From assembly GCA_051954695.1 (NCBI GenBank), contig JBQCHL010000006.1, positions 248,001 to 312,000 of the forward strand: 64,000 bases of DNA. Reading direction: 5' to 3'. Positions 46,123 through 54,855 of this stretch are shown piece after piece. Origin of the DNA: Terrimonas_A sp051954695. GTDB taxonomy: Bacteria > Bacteroidota > Bacteroidia > Chitinophagales > Chitinophagaceae. Each line of letters starts with the position of its first letter. Position 1 is the first letter of the stretch. The position numbers were made by a program, and so were the translations under genes. The notes below the pieces were generated by a model, which saw only the letters and a program-made list of their open reading frames with translations, was not told the DNA's origin and searched no databases.

Positions 46123-47039
46123 TTGTAGCGAATAAGTGATTTAATATTTTCCAAAGTGTTCAATATTCTTAATTTGGTCTTCCACCACGACTCATTATAC
46201 AGTTCTATCCTCGATATCTCATAAAAATCGTCTTTCCCAGGATTATAAATGTTCTGCTTTACTGCCAGTCCCAACTTATATCCAGCTTCTTTCGCCAGTC
46301 TTTTGGTAGTTTCATTAAAACTGCCGACGGGGTATGAAATTGACACGGGAAAGTAGTCGAGCTCTTCTTTAATCCTGGAACCAGACTGCACAAGTTCATC
46401 CATTATTTCCTTCTCATCACTCATCGTTCCCAGCATGCTATGCGTAACCGTATGAGAACCGATATAGTGCCCCGCATTTCTTAATTCCTTTAAATCTTTC
46501 CAGTTCATCATCAATTCCGGAAGAGTTACATCATTGTAAGTTTCTGTTATCCTCTTTAATATTTCATTCCTCCGTTCATGGGAAATCTTTTTAAGATAGG
46601 GCTTTAGCTTATTTACATACCTTATCCTATCTTCCACGTTTACCAGATGTTTAATTTGTAACTCGGCTGGCAGGAAATCAAAATCCATAATAATTTCGGA
46701 TTTGCCGGTAAACTTAAACAGATGTTCCAGGATATGCGTCCAGGTTGGAACATTATTATCTATGCTTTCTGTAACAACATAAAACGAGGCCTTGCATTTG
46801 TATTTGTCTAAAATAGGCGCGGCATATTCAATATTATCTTTGTAACCGTCGTCAAACATTATAGTAGCATACTGATGCCTGGTATGCAACTTATCAGAGA
46901 ATGCAAGATCCTCCAGCAATACCACTTTATAGTTTTTGGAAATATACTTAATGCACTTATCAAAAAGCGATACATCCATGGGATCCCATAATCTATCTCT
47001 TTCAGGATTAACCCGGTGGAATAGAAAGTTTCTTATCAT
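46119..47039 (-). CDS. NodB-type polysaccharide deacetylase family protein
   Basis: This 306-aa protein has the NodB motif 1, MFDDGYKDN with Asp63 and Asp64, and motif 2, SHTVTHSM with His196 and His200. The metal and catalytic-base residues are therefore present. The insert between the motifs is long and helical. Members remove acetyl or formyl groups from amino sugars. No signal peptide is visible, so it may act in the cytoplasm or on a lipid-linked precursor. It overlaps the formyltransferase gene by four bases. The pair resembles the ArnA-formyltransferase and ArnD-deformylase relation, which is only an analogy. Confidence 0.8.
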   Translation of the reverse strand: MIRNFLFHRVNPERDRLWDPMDVSLFDKCIKYISKNYKVVLLEDLAFSDKLHTRHQYATIMFDDGYKDNIEYAAPILDKYKCKASFYVVTESIDNNVPTWTHILEHLFKFTGKSEIIMDFDFLPAELQIKHLVNVEDRIRYVNKLKPYLKKISHERRNEILKRITETYNDVTLPELMMNWKDLKELRNAGHYIGSHTVTHSMLGTMSDEKEIMDELVQSGSRIKEELDYFPVSISYPVGSFNETTKRLAKEAGYKLGLAVKQNIYNPGKDDFYEISRIELYNESWWKTKLRILNTLENIKSLIRYK

Positions 47040-47092
47040 TTAATAATATTAGGCATTTTAAAAAAATAAACGCAGCATTAATTGAGGTTTAT

Positions 47093-48469
47093 CTACTTCC
47101 CAATACAAAACTTACTAAACACATAATCCAACATATCCTCATTACTCACCTGCCCCGTTATCTCTCCCAAATAATGCAACGCCCTTCTTATATCCGGCGC
47201 CAACAAATCTCCCGGCAACGAACTATCCAACCCTGCTTTTATATCCTCCAATGATTGAGCCGCCTCCTTCAAAGCCTGGTAATGCCTCGCATTCGTCACA
47301 ATACTGTTCTCCGCCTGCACCTGCCCTTCCAGCACTTTCTCCGTCATCTCCTGCTTCAACTCATCAACATGCAAATGCTGTCTTGCCGAAATAAAAATAA
47401 TACTCTCCCAACCGGCAAACTTTTCTTTATAAGAAGAAAGCTGATCGATCTTATTGGCCACAAGCAGATAATTCGTTCCCTGCATTTTCAACTCATTTAC
47501 CCTTTGCTCTATCTCTGCTATATCATCCGATGCATCGAACAAATACAACACCAGATCAGCCTGTTTCATTTTTTCCAAACTACGCTCCACACCTGCGCTT
47601 TCAATTACATCACTCGTATGCTGGCGAATGCCGGCCGTATCGATCAGGCGAAACAGGACACCTCCAATATTGATCACTTCTTCAATGGTGTCGCGGGTGG
47701 TGCCAGGTATATCGCTGACAATAGCACGGTTCTCATTAAGCAAAGTATTCAGCAAAGTGGATTTACCTGCGTTAGGTTTACCAATGATCGCTACACTCAC
47801 GCCGTTACGGATCACATTCCCCAAACGGAATGAATCGATCAACTGACCGGTTGATTCCCGAAGCTCATTAACAAGACTGTAAAACGCCCCGCGGTCAGCG
47901 AACTCCACATCCTCCTGAGAAAAATCAAGCTCTAGTTCTATCAATGCTGCAAAACGGATCAGTTGTTCTCTCAGATCACGAAGTTTGGCAGAGAAACCTC
48001 CGCGCATCGCATGTAAAGCAGCTTTATGTGATGCAGCCGTATTACTGGCAATAATATCGGCTACAGACTCAGCCTGCGCCAGGTCCATTTTACCAGCCAG
48101 GAAAGCCCGTTGGGTGAATTCCCCGGGTTTAGCCAGTCGCGCCCCTTTACGGATGCAGGCTTCTATCACCTGCTGATGGATATAAGGCGAACCATGGCAA
48201 CTGATCTCGATCACATCCTCACCGGTATAAGAACGCGGGCCGCGGAAAAGAGAAAGCACTACTTCATCTATCGGCTTTCCGCTCTCCTGCAGATAACCCA
48301 CGTGTAAGGTATGCGATGGCATCTGTAAAAGGTCTTTAGAGGGGAATAATTCATTGACGATCGGAAAACTGTTTTTCCCGCTCAGCCTGATCACTCCAAT
48401 AGCACCAATGCCTGGCGGAGTTGCCAGGGCTATAATTGTATCATCCCAGCCTGAAAGATTGTTATTCAT
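47093..48469 (-). CDS. mnmE: tRNA modification GTPase MnmE
   Basis: This 458-aa GTPase works with MnmG to modify U34 of tRNAs. The order is an N-terminal formyl-THF-binding domain (TIIALATPPGIGAIGVIRLSG), a helical domain, the inserted G domain with GKPNAGKS (Lys236 in the P-loop), DIPGTTRDT, DTAG and NKID, and the C-terminal Phe-Cys-Ile-Gly-Lys motif, which is a family signature. The ATG at 48469 is preferred over a TTG at 48478. A terminator for the upstream tonB gene lies just before it. Confidence 0.97.
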   Translation of the reverse strand: MNNNLSGWDDTIIALATPPGIGAIGVIRLSGKNSFPIVNELFPSKDLLQMPSHTLHVGYLQESGKPIDEVVLSLFRGPRSYTGEDVIEISCHGSPYIHQQVIEACIRKGARLAKPGEFTQRAFLAGKMDLAQAESVADIIASNTAASHKAALHAMRGGFSAKLRDLREQLIRFAALIELELDFSQEDVEFADRGAFYSLVNELRESTGQLIDSFRLGNVIRNGVSVAIIGKPNAGKSTLLNTLLNENRAIVSDIPGTTRDTIEEVINIGGVLFRLIDTAGIRQHTSDVIESAGVERSLEKMKQADLVLYLFDASDDIAEIEQRVNELKMQGTNYLLVANKIDQLSSYKEKFAGWESIIFISARQHLHVDELKQEMTEKVLEGQVQAENSIVTNARHYQALKEAAQSLEDIKAGLDSSLPGDLLAPDIRRALHYLGEITGQVSNEDMLDYVFSKFCIGK

Positions 48470-48512
48470 CTGCTCCAAAAATAGATTTAATCAACTAGCC
48501 TGTAAAACAAAA

Positions 48513-48539
48513 ATCCCCTCCCGAAGTTCGGGAGGGGAT
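48513..48539 (-). terminator. Rho-independent terminator after tonB
   Basis: A perfect 13-bp palindrome (ATCCCCTCCCGAA with its complement around a single central G) is followed, on the minus strand, by TTTTTGTTTT. It lies between the end of tonB and the start of mnmE, so it should end the exbB-exbD-exbD-tonB transcript. Confidence 0.9.
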
Positions 48540-48540
48540 C

Positions 48541-48612
48541 CATTCGCTCTATTCGCGGCTTATCAATGTCATCCGCGATACGAATGCCTTATTCGCACCA
48601 TTCGCGTTAATA
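48541..48612. repeat. Short ATTCGC-repeat element downstream of tonB
   Basis: The hexamer ATTCGC occurs at 48542, 48551, 48591 and 48600, giving two pairs each with 9-base spacing, and a fifth copy at 48615 falls in the tonB stop region. Between the pairs is a GCGATACGAATG stretch that is partly complementary. I cannot say whether this is a dispersed family; it resembles the short ATTCG-rich intergenic repeats common in Bacteroidota. Confidence 0.6.
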
Positions 48613-49440
48613 TTATTCGCCAGTCACCTGGAACGTAATCGGCTGTTTCCGATAAGCATTTACGCTACGTCCGTTCTGCACGGCAGGTGTCCAGTTGGGG
48701 CCTTTTTTAATAACCCTTACTGCTTCCTGCTCCATGCCGAATCCGTGGTTTGTAAGAGCTCTAACATCACTGATAGAACCATCTTTACTTACTACGAACT
48801 GAACATATACAGTGTAAGTTCCTTCCGGAGCACCGTTATCAACGGGTGTGTTACCGTTCAGGTTTCTTTCGAGGAATTTTCTCCAGGCACCTTCACCACC
48901 TTTAAAGGAGGCTTCGATTTCCACTTTTTCGAAGATCTTGTTTTCGTCTTCTACTTTTTTCTCTTCTACCACACCTTTACCGTCGTCGATAACGGCAGGG
49001 GCTACGATACCTTCGTCTTTGATACCTTCCTGGTTCACCACGTCAATTTTAGCTTCTTTCAGCTCTTCCTGGGCGGGTGGTGGTTCCTGCACTTCCTCAT
49101 CCTTTACGATTTTGGGAGGCGTGAACTGTTTCATTTCAATTTTCGGGGGATCTGGTGGCTTGGGCGGAGGAGGGGGAGGCAATTCCTTTGGTTCCTCTTC
49201 CTGCTTCAGGTCCTGGATAGTAACTTCCTTGATTTCCAGCTTTTCATTGCTATTACCCTTGAACTCACTGGCTACAATTGAGCCAATCAGGGCAAGGAGT
49301 GCAACAGAAGCAGTGATGATCAAAGCCATCGTGATCCGCTTATTATAACGCTTGCGTAACTCATAAGCGCCATAATCCTTGTTCCTGCCCTCGAAAACGA
49401 GGTCAAGAAGATCGGATGATAATATTTTGTTGGCTTCCAT
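48613..49440 (-). CDS. tonB: Energy transducer TonB
   Basis: This 275-aa protein transmits the proton-motive force to outer-membrane transporters such as SusC. It has a cytoplasmic N-terminus (EANKILSSDLLDLVFEGRNKDYGAYELRKRY, typical of Bacteroidota TonB), one transmembrane helix at about residues 38-58, a proline-rich linker (PPPPPPKPPDPPK) and the C-terminal domain with VQFVVSKDGSISDVRALT. The order exbB, exbD, exbD, tonB on the minus strand is a standard cassette. A terminator follows. Confidence 0.95.
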   Translation of the reverse strand: MEANKILSSDLLDLVFEGRNKDYGAYELRKRYNKRITMALIITASVALLALIGSIVASEFKGNSNEKLEIKEVTIQDLKQEEEPKELPPPPPPKPPDPPKIEMKQFTPPKIVKDEEVQEPPPAQEELKEAKIDVVNQEGIKDEGIVAPAVIDDGKGVVEEKKVEDENKIFEKVEIEASFKGGEGAWRKFLERNLNGNTPVDNGAPEGTYTVYVQFVVSKDGSISDVRALTNHGFGMEQEAVRVIKKGPNWTPAVQNGRSVNAYRKQPITFQVTGE

Positions 49441-49499
49441 TTTTGGGTTTGTTTAAAATTAGATGCTTTGCCTGCTCTTTTCCATAGAAAAAAACAGGA

Positions 49500-50123
49500 T
49501 TATTTTACGCCTGAACTAGCCTCAGTCGCTTTTACCAGGTCTCTTTCCGTGTCGGAGATCTTTACCATGGCAAAACGTTTTACTGCGTTGATAGTCATCT
49601 CGTCCAGGATATCCACCGTATTTTTATAGGTAGCTTCCTCCATGGGTTTGATCACTACTACGAAGTCCTGGTCCTGGCATTCTGCACGGGGGTCTTTTTT
49701 ACCTTTATCCCTTGCTTTTTGCTCACAGGCAGGGTCAGTGACGTAAGCAGAAATCACCTCTTTCTTTTTCCTGATGATTTCATCGCGGATACCTTTGAAG
49801 GTTGTTTGCTTAAAATTAGCGCCGGTTGGCTCCAATTCCCCTTCATAATAGTATACCTGGTCGCCTTTGCCCAGCATAACGGTCAGGGCACCAGACTGTT
49901 TTACCTTGGTTTCCTCTTCTTTCTTCTCTGTATCCTTTGGCATGTTGAGGTCCATTGTTGTAGGAGAGCTCATGGTAGCCGTGAAGATAAAGAAAGTGAT
50001 CAGCAGGAATCCCAGGTCCACCATCGGTGTCATATCCACGCGGGTAGACAATTTTTTGGCTTTCTTCACGCCCGGGCCTTTCTTGTGGCCACTATCTCCG
50101 CCTCCACTGTCAATACTTGCCAT
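49500..50123 (-). CDS. exbD: ExbD/TolR-family biopolymer transport protein (second copy)
   Basis: This 207-aa inner-membrane protein has a short cytoplasmic tail, one transmembrane helix with the proton-carrying Asp in STRVDMTPMVDLGFLLITFF, and a periplasmic domain. It is part of the ExbBD motor that energises TonB. It is the second of two exbD genes in the operon; the two differ in periplasmic length and sequence, so a heterodimer is possible. It lies 59 nt upstream of tonB. Confidence 0.93.
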   Translation of the reverse strand: MASIDSGGGDSGHKKGPGVKKAKKLSTRVDMTPMVDLGFLLITFFIFTATMSSPTTMDLNMPKDTEKKEEETKVKQSGALTVMLGKGDQVYYYEGELEPTGANFKQTTFKGIRDEIIRKKKEVISAYVTDPACEQKARDKGKKDPRAECQDQDFVVVIKPMEEATYKNTVDILDEMTINAVKRFAMVKISDTERDLVKATEASSGVK

Positions 50124-50153
50124 AATTATTTAATTTACAGGTTGTTAAATTAT

Positions 50154-50810
50154 TTATTTCTTAAGCCTGTCGAAAAACAGCTCAGTACCTTCAGGAGCTC
50201 CTTCCTGTGCTGTGATAAGGTTGTATTTAAACTCCTCATTACGGCGCAGTGCATTGATTACCGCCTCAAAAGTGGGGTATTTCGAATTGTTGTCTCCTTT
50301 GATCAGGTAAAGCAACTTACCGCCAGCAAAAGTCTTTTTCGCTTCTGCTATCCACCATACCAGTTCATTATTCAATGAATCCAATACAGGGATACCGGGT
50401 TGTGTTACTTTCCCTTGTTGCTCTTTTGGAAGGTCAAGAAAACCTTTCAGGCTTGCGAAAGGCACACCAATAATGGGCGCATTCCGGAAACTCTGCTTTT
50501 CAGCGTCAGTCAATCCGAGGTTCCTGGAAGTATTGATCCCGTCGATAATTTCTCCCAGTTTTGATTTGCTCTCATCCTTCACAGAAGAAATATTAAGATA
50601 AACCTTGCTGTCTTTATCAATGGTGATCAATAACGCGTTTTCTTCTTTCAATATATCTGAAGAAACGGAATTAGGAGTTTCAACTTTTACAGGTTCCTCT
50701 GGTTTGAACTTCGTTGCCATGATGAAAAAGGACAGGATCAGGAAGGCGATGTCCACGAAGGGCGTCATATCCGTATCCGTGCTTTTCCGGGGTATTTTAA
50801 CACTTGGCAT
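50154..50810 (-). CDS. exbD: ExbD/TolR-family biopolymer transport protein (first copy)
   Basis: This 218-aa protein starts MPSVKIPRKSTDTDMTPFVD and has the essential transmembrane Asp in DMTPFVDIAFLILSFFIMATK. The periplasmic part is longer than usual, and includes a low-complexity lead. It is paired with the other ExbD, 30 nt downstream, and with ExbB, 57 nt upstream. Two different ExbD proteins in one operon are common in Bacteroidota. Confidence 0.93.
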   Translation of the reverse strand: MPSVKIPRKSTDTDMTPFVDIAFLILSFFIMATKFKPEEPVKVETPNSVSSDILKEENALLITIDKDSKVYLNISSVKDESKSKLGEIIDGINTSRNLGLTDAEKQSFRNAPIIGVPFASLKGFLDLPKEQQGKVTQPGIPVLDSLNNELVWWIAEAKKTFAGGKLLYLIKGDNNSKYPTFEAVINALRRNEEFKYNLITAQEGAPEGTELFFDRLKK

Positions 50811-50867
50811 TTCTTACATTTTAGTATTAGATGAACGATTGTTGAAAATCCACAAAACTGCTCCTGA

Positions 50868-51728
50868 TTATTTGTACAGGGAAGCGAAGCTTTGTGTGAG
50901 TGTGAAACCAGATTCATCAATACCGTATGTGATAGAGTCAATCTTAGTAGTAAAAATGTTGTACATGATCAGTGCCAGGGCAGAAGTACCGATACCTAAT
51001 GCTGTATTATACAGAGCTTCGGAGATACCTACCGCCAGTGCACTTGAATCACCACCACCACCAGTGTCACCCAGTGCAGCAAATGATTTGATCATACCGA
51101 TTACCGTACCGAGCAGGGCTACGAGGGTACCTACTGAAGTAATAGTAGACAGGAATACCAGGTTTTTCTGCAACATAGGCAGTTCCAGTGCTGTCGCTTC
51201 TTCTACTTCTTTCTGGATAGATAATACCTTTTGTTCTGTGTCAAGACCAGTTTCATTGATCATTTCTTTGTAACGACGCAGACCAGCTTTCATTACGTTA
51301 GCTACTGAACCACGTTGTTTGTCGCACTCTGCCAGCGCAGCATCCACATTGCGGTTAGCCAGGTGATACTGTACTTTACGAACGAAATCAGAAATAGAAC
51401 CATTGCCCAGCGCTTTGCTGATAGTCAGGAACCTTTCAATAGAGAACACGATTACCATCAACAGCATACCGATCAGCAGGGGAACGATGATACCACCTTC
51501 ATAGATTCTGTGCAATGCATCTTTAGGATGTTTATGCTCGGGCCAGAACCATCCATCTGTAGCTGGATTATTAAATCCGCTTGCAGCGCCGAGAACAAAA
51601 CGCCAGATTAAATAACCGGCCACAATACAAACGATAGGTGCAATCCAGGAAATAGCATTGCCGCTCTTTTTAGGTTGAACAGAAGTAGCCTTAACCGATG
51701 CGGAGGCAGTTGGTTTAGTCTCAGCCAT
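50868..51728 (-). CDS. exbB: MotA/TolQ/ExbB proton channel
   Basis: This 286-aa inner-membrane protein has three transmembrane helices (about residues 24-48, 75-97 and 200-235) and the ExbB/TolQ core with VGTLVALLGTVIGMIKSF and GISEALYNTALGI. It forms the proton channel with ExbD. It is the first gene of the tonB cassette. An AGCCTTA/TAAGGCT hairpin (51763-51779) sits in its leader region. Confidence 0.95.
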   Translation of the reverse strand: MAETKPTASASVKATSVQPKKSGNAISWIAPIVCIVAGYLIWRFVLGAASGFNNPATDGWFWPEHKHPKDALHRIYEGGIIVPLLIGMLLMVIVFSIERFLTISKALGNGSISDFVRKVQYHLANRNVDAALAECDKQRGSVANVMKAGLRRYKEMINETGLDTEQKVLSIQKEVEEATALELPMLQKNLVFLSTITSVGTLVALLGTVIGMIKSFAALGDTGGGGDSSALAVGISEALYNTALGIGTSALALIMYNIFTTKIDSITYGIDESGFTLTQSFASLYK

Positions 51729-51762
51729 GATCTTAATTTTTAGTGTTTTTAAATGTTAAATG

Positions 51763-51834
51763 AGCCTTAGTTTAAGGCTACAATTCTACTGAAAAAGTTT
51801 ATACAAAAATCTACCCGACAATGATTTTTTCAAA
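51763..51834 (-). promoter_or_regulatory. Candidate exbB promoter and leader hairpin
   Basis: On the minus strand TAGATTTT (51813 to 51806) fits the -7 consensus with one mismatch and TTTG (51834 to 51831) could be the -33 element, though with a 17-base gap it is slightly short. Downstream lies a perfect 7-bp hairpin with a 3-base loop (51763-51779). The ATG is 78 bases after the -7 box. Confidence 0.4.
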
Positions 51835-51931
51835 GCAGGGGGGTCAAGGTAAGAAATTTTTTAACTGAATAACAAGTTCCTGTGAAGAAATTAATGCCAT
51901 AACATTCTTATAATACAGAACAGACATTTGT

Positions 51932-53209
51932 TTATTCATACCGCAATGCCTCAATAGGATTCAATCTTCCTGCCTTCAGTGCCGGGTACAATCCCGCCAC
52001 CAATCCAACAAGGCTACAGATGAGAATGCCCATGAATACCCAATCCCAGGGAACCACAAAACCAGTATTTAATACCAATGAAAACAAATTACCTACGATC
52101 ACCCCCAATACGATGCCGAACAGGGCACCCATTACACTGATAATAATTGCTTCCAGCAAAAATTGCCGTCTTACCATCTTGCTCTTCCCTCCGATCGCTT
52201 TCACCAGTCCCACTTCCTTAGTCCTTTCAGAAACAGATACCAGCATTATATTCATCAGCCCGATAGCTGCACCGATCAGGGTTATAAAACCGATCACAGT
52301 TGCCGAGATGGTCAAAAAGCCCAGGCTGTTCATCGCCGTTTCGGCTACACTGTCGCTTCTCTCCAATACAAAATTGTTCTCCTCTGTAGTGGTCAGCTTC
52401 CGGATAGGGCGGAATACGGCTTCAGCCTCTCCCATCGCTATGTTTACCTGGCGGATATCATTGGTCATCACCGCCATAACATAGGAGTTAGACGACGGAA
52501 ATACTCTATCCATGTTGGTATAGCTCGTAATTATTACATTATCACGGCTAAATCCCATGGAAGCACCACGGCTGGCCATTACGCCTAACACCCGGTAGGG
52601 AATATTATTCACCCTGATCGTAGCATTCGGAGCAATTTCAATCCTTTCTTCACCAAATAATTTCTTTGCCACATCATATCCAAGCATACAAACGTTGGCA
52701 CCAGATTCCACTTCAGCATGATTGATATTCCTTCCCACAGCCATTGTAAAGCCATTCAGCAATAAATAATTCTCATCCCCTCCCATCAACGTAAGATTGG
52801 GACTTGTTTTCTTTTCTTCATAAGAAGCAATAGTATTCCTGTTCCCAAAAATGGAAATGCTCGTGATCGCCGGAAAATGATAGGTATTTACAAAAAGCTC
52901 TGCCTCCTTCTTATCGATCTTCTTTCCCAAATTTGATTTCTTTTCTTTCCGGTTTGTTTTCTTTGACAACTTAACATCATTGCCACCCCCACCGAACCGG
53001 ATATTTCTTTCTTTAAAACGTACCGTGAAAGCATTCGCCCCCATCGTGGAAAAACTTTCGGAGAATTTCTGGTTCATGGCCTTAATGGCAGTAATGATAC
53101 CGATCAATGCCATGATACCAAAAGCAATGATGGCAACAGTCAATCCGGTCCGTAAACGGTTGTTACGGACAGTGCGGAATGCCAGCGAAAAAACATCGTA
53201 GAAGTTCAT
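51932..53209 (-). CDS. MacB-type ABC transporter permease (FtsX-like)
   Basis: This 425-aa inner-membrane protein has the MacB/FtsX topology: one N-terminal transmembrane helix (AFRTVRNNRLRTGLTVAIIAFGIM), a long periplasmic MacB domain (about residues 45-290) and three C-terminal helices in the FtsX part with LMNIMLVSVSERTKEVGL. It would act with an ATPase to move a lipoprotein or substrate, but no ATPase gene lies next to it here. It is read separately from the nuo operon, upstream, and from the exbB operon, downstream. Confidence 0.88.
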   Translation of the reverse strand: MNFYDVFSLAFRTVRNNRLRTGLTVAIIAFGIMALIGIITAIKAMNQKFSESFSTMGANAFTVRFKERNIRFGGGGNDVKLSKKTNRKEKKSNLGKKIDKKEAELFVNTYHFPAITSISIFGNRNTIASYEEKKTSPNLTLMGGDENYLLLNGFTMAVGRNINHAEVESGANVCMLGYDVAKKLFGEERIEIAPNATIRVNNIPYRVLGVMASRGASMGFSRDNVIITSYTNMDRVFPSSNSYVMAVMTNDIRQVNIAMGEAEAVFRPIRKLTTTEENNFVLERSDSVAETAMNSLGFLTISATVIGFITLIGAAIGLMNIMLVSVSERTKEVGLVKAIGGKSKMVRRQFLLEAIIISVMGALFGIVLGVIVGNLFSLVLNTGFVVPWDWVFMGILICSLVGLVAGLYPALKAGRLNPIEALRYE

Positions 53210-53306
53210 GTAAAGGGCTTGCCCGAAATTAATGAAGAAAACCGATCAGGCGGGAACAATTTCCCACTGTGTGATAATCAGTAAAAAGGGAGTTCTGATG
53301 AGGGTT

Positions 53307-53441
53307 TTTTCCCACAAAGCCACCAGGAGCACAAAGAAAATATATGTATGTATCCAGGTTTTCAGAAAAAGAAAAAGGAAGCAATAGTGTGTTTGCTTCC
53401 TTCAAAATATTCTTTGTGCTCCTGGTGGCTTTGTGGGAAAA
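53307..53441. repeat. Long inverted repeat with a nested terminator-like hairpin
   Basis: Two 32-base arms (53307-53338 and 53410-53441) are perfectly complementary and flank 71 bases. Inside lies a second 10-bp hairpin (AAGGAAGCAA with TTGCTTCCTT, loop 53385-53392). The arm sequence contains CACAAAG copies separated by CCACCAGGAG, resembling CACAAAG-rich intergenic repeats common in Bacteroidota. It sits between the end of the nuo operon and the MacB-type permease gene. Confidence 0.85.
53375..53402 (-). terminator. Probable terminator of the nuo operon
   Basis: This 10-bp hairpin with an 8-base loop is followed on the minus strand by T-rich sequence (TTTTCTTTTT). It lies about 75 bases after the nuoN stop, inside the larger inverted repeat. 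It would end transcription of the complex I operon. Confidence 0.7.
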
Positions 53442-53475
53442 CCTACCATAGCGTTCGCCAAACCCTATTTCTTTA

Positions 53476-54846
53476 TTAGAAATACAGCCAGTAAATCAAT
53501 AAGTTAGGGAAAATTCCGAGTAAAATGATCAAGGCTGCCAGCCCTACCAGCGACCATTTAAAACCGCCCGAAGCAGCGATAGTAGCATTACCTTCCTTGA
53601 AGTACATAGCCTGGATAACACGGAAATAGTAATATACGCTCACAGCAGCCATCACCACAGCAAAGATTACCAGCCAGAGGCCACTGCCTGTAGCGATCAC
53701 AGCTTTCAGCATAAAGAATTTTGCAAGAAAACCCGCTGTCAGCGGAATACCTGCCAGTGACAAGAGAAAGATCACCATTGCAGCAGCGATCACCGGTTGC
53801 TGCCTTGCCAGGCCATTAAAGCCCTCGAATGTGTAATCATTAAGTTTATTTAATACAGCAAATATGCCGATCGTAGCAAGGCTATAGGCTGCTGCATATA
53901 ATAAGATACCTTCTTTGGCAGAAACGTTCATTGCATAAAGGCTCAGCAGCATGAAACCTGCCTGGGAAATACTGGAATAAGCCAGCATCCGCTTTACACT
54001 CTGCTGGAACACGGCTGTGATATTGCCAATAAATAAAGTAGCCGCTGCAATAACTGCAAACCATATCTGCCATTTTTCCTGCGACACACCAAAGGTTTCG
54101 TCAAACAAACGGATGAAACCAATGAACACTGCAGCTTTCACAATAGTCGCCATAAAAGAAGTGAACGCCGTAGGAGCTCCATCATATACATCAGGTGTCC
54201 AGAAATGGAATGGTGCTGCAGAAACTTTGAACGACATGGAGAAAAGCAACAGCAACATGCCGGCAACAGATAACACACCAGGAGTAGCGATCACCCCTCT
54301 CATACGCTCCACATCAAAAGTGCCGGAAGCTCCATAGAGCAGTGCGATACCCATCAGCATAAGACCAGTGGAGAAAGCACCCATCAGGAAGTATTTCAGT
54401 GAAGCCTCATTGCTTTTAAGGTTTCTTTTATCAGCACCTGTAAGGATATATAGAGGAATGGAAATGATCTCGATACCCAGGAACAATATCAGCAATGATT
54501 TGAATGAAGCTACCAGGATGATGCCGCAAGTGATAAAAAAGATCAATGCAAAATACTCTCCATAGTCAGCACCTATCTTTTCCATGTCTTTGGCAGACAG
54601 GATAAAGAATACCAGGGTAGCAAACAAAGCAATAGATATCGACAGCAGGGCAAAACGATCGAAATGCATCATGCCCGATACATCAATTTTAAAAAATGAG
54701 ATGCCGCGTGATTCAAGAATGTTAACAAGCAGCAAAACGGCCAGGCCGGTAATGGCTATGCCACGCACAGCGCTTTTTTGCTTTAGCAAAACGCTGCTGA
54801 ACATCATGACCACTCCTAAAACTGCCGATAATATTAATGCGTTCAT
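53476..54846 (-). CDS. nuoN: NADH-quinone oxidoreductase subunit N
   Basis: This 456-aa inner-membrane antiporter-like subunit of complex I has about 14 transmembrane helices. A conserved Glu in LGIEIISIPLYIL and a Lys in FSMSFKVSAAPFHFWTPDVY, the proton-path residues of this family, are visible. It is the last gene of the nuo operon; the start follows nuoM after 9 bases. Confidence 0.95.
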   Translation of the reverse strand: MNALILSAVLGVVMMFSSVLLKQKSAVRGIAITGLAVLLLVNILESRGISFFKIDVSGMMHFDRFALLSISIALFATLVFFILSAKDMEKIGADYGEYFALIFFITCGIILVASFKSLLILFLGIEIISIPLYILTGADKRNLKSNEASLKYFLMGAFSTGLMLMGIALLYGASGTFDVERMRGVIATPGVLSVAGMLLLLFSMSFKVSAAPFHFWTPDVYDGAPTAFTSFMATIVKAAVFIGFIRLFDETFGVSQEKWQIWFAVIAAATLFIGNITAVFQQSVKRMLAYSSISQAGFMLLSLYAMNVSAKEGILLYAAAYSLATIGIFAVLNKLNDYTFEGFNGLARQQPVIAAAMVIFLLSLAGIPLTAGFLAKFFMLKAVIATGSGLWLVIFAVVMAAVSVYYYFRVIQAMYFKEGNATIAASGGFKWSLVGLAALIILLGIFPNLLIYWLYF

Positions 54847-54855
54847 ACCTTTCTC

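Noticed and set aside
50123..50154. Possible duplication artefact of two exbD genes
   Set aside because: The two proteins differ throughout the periplasmic part, and two ExbD genes per cassette are common in Bacteroidota.
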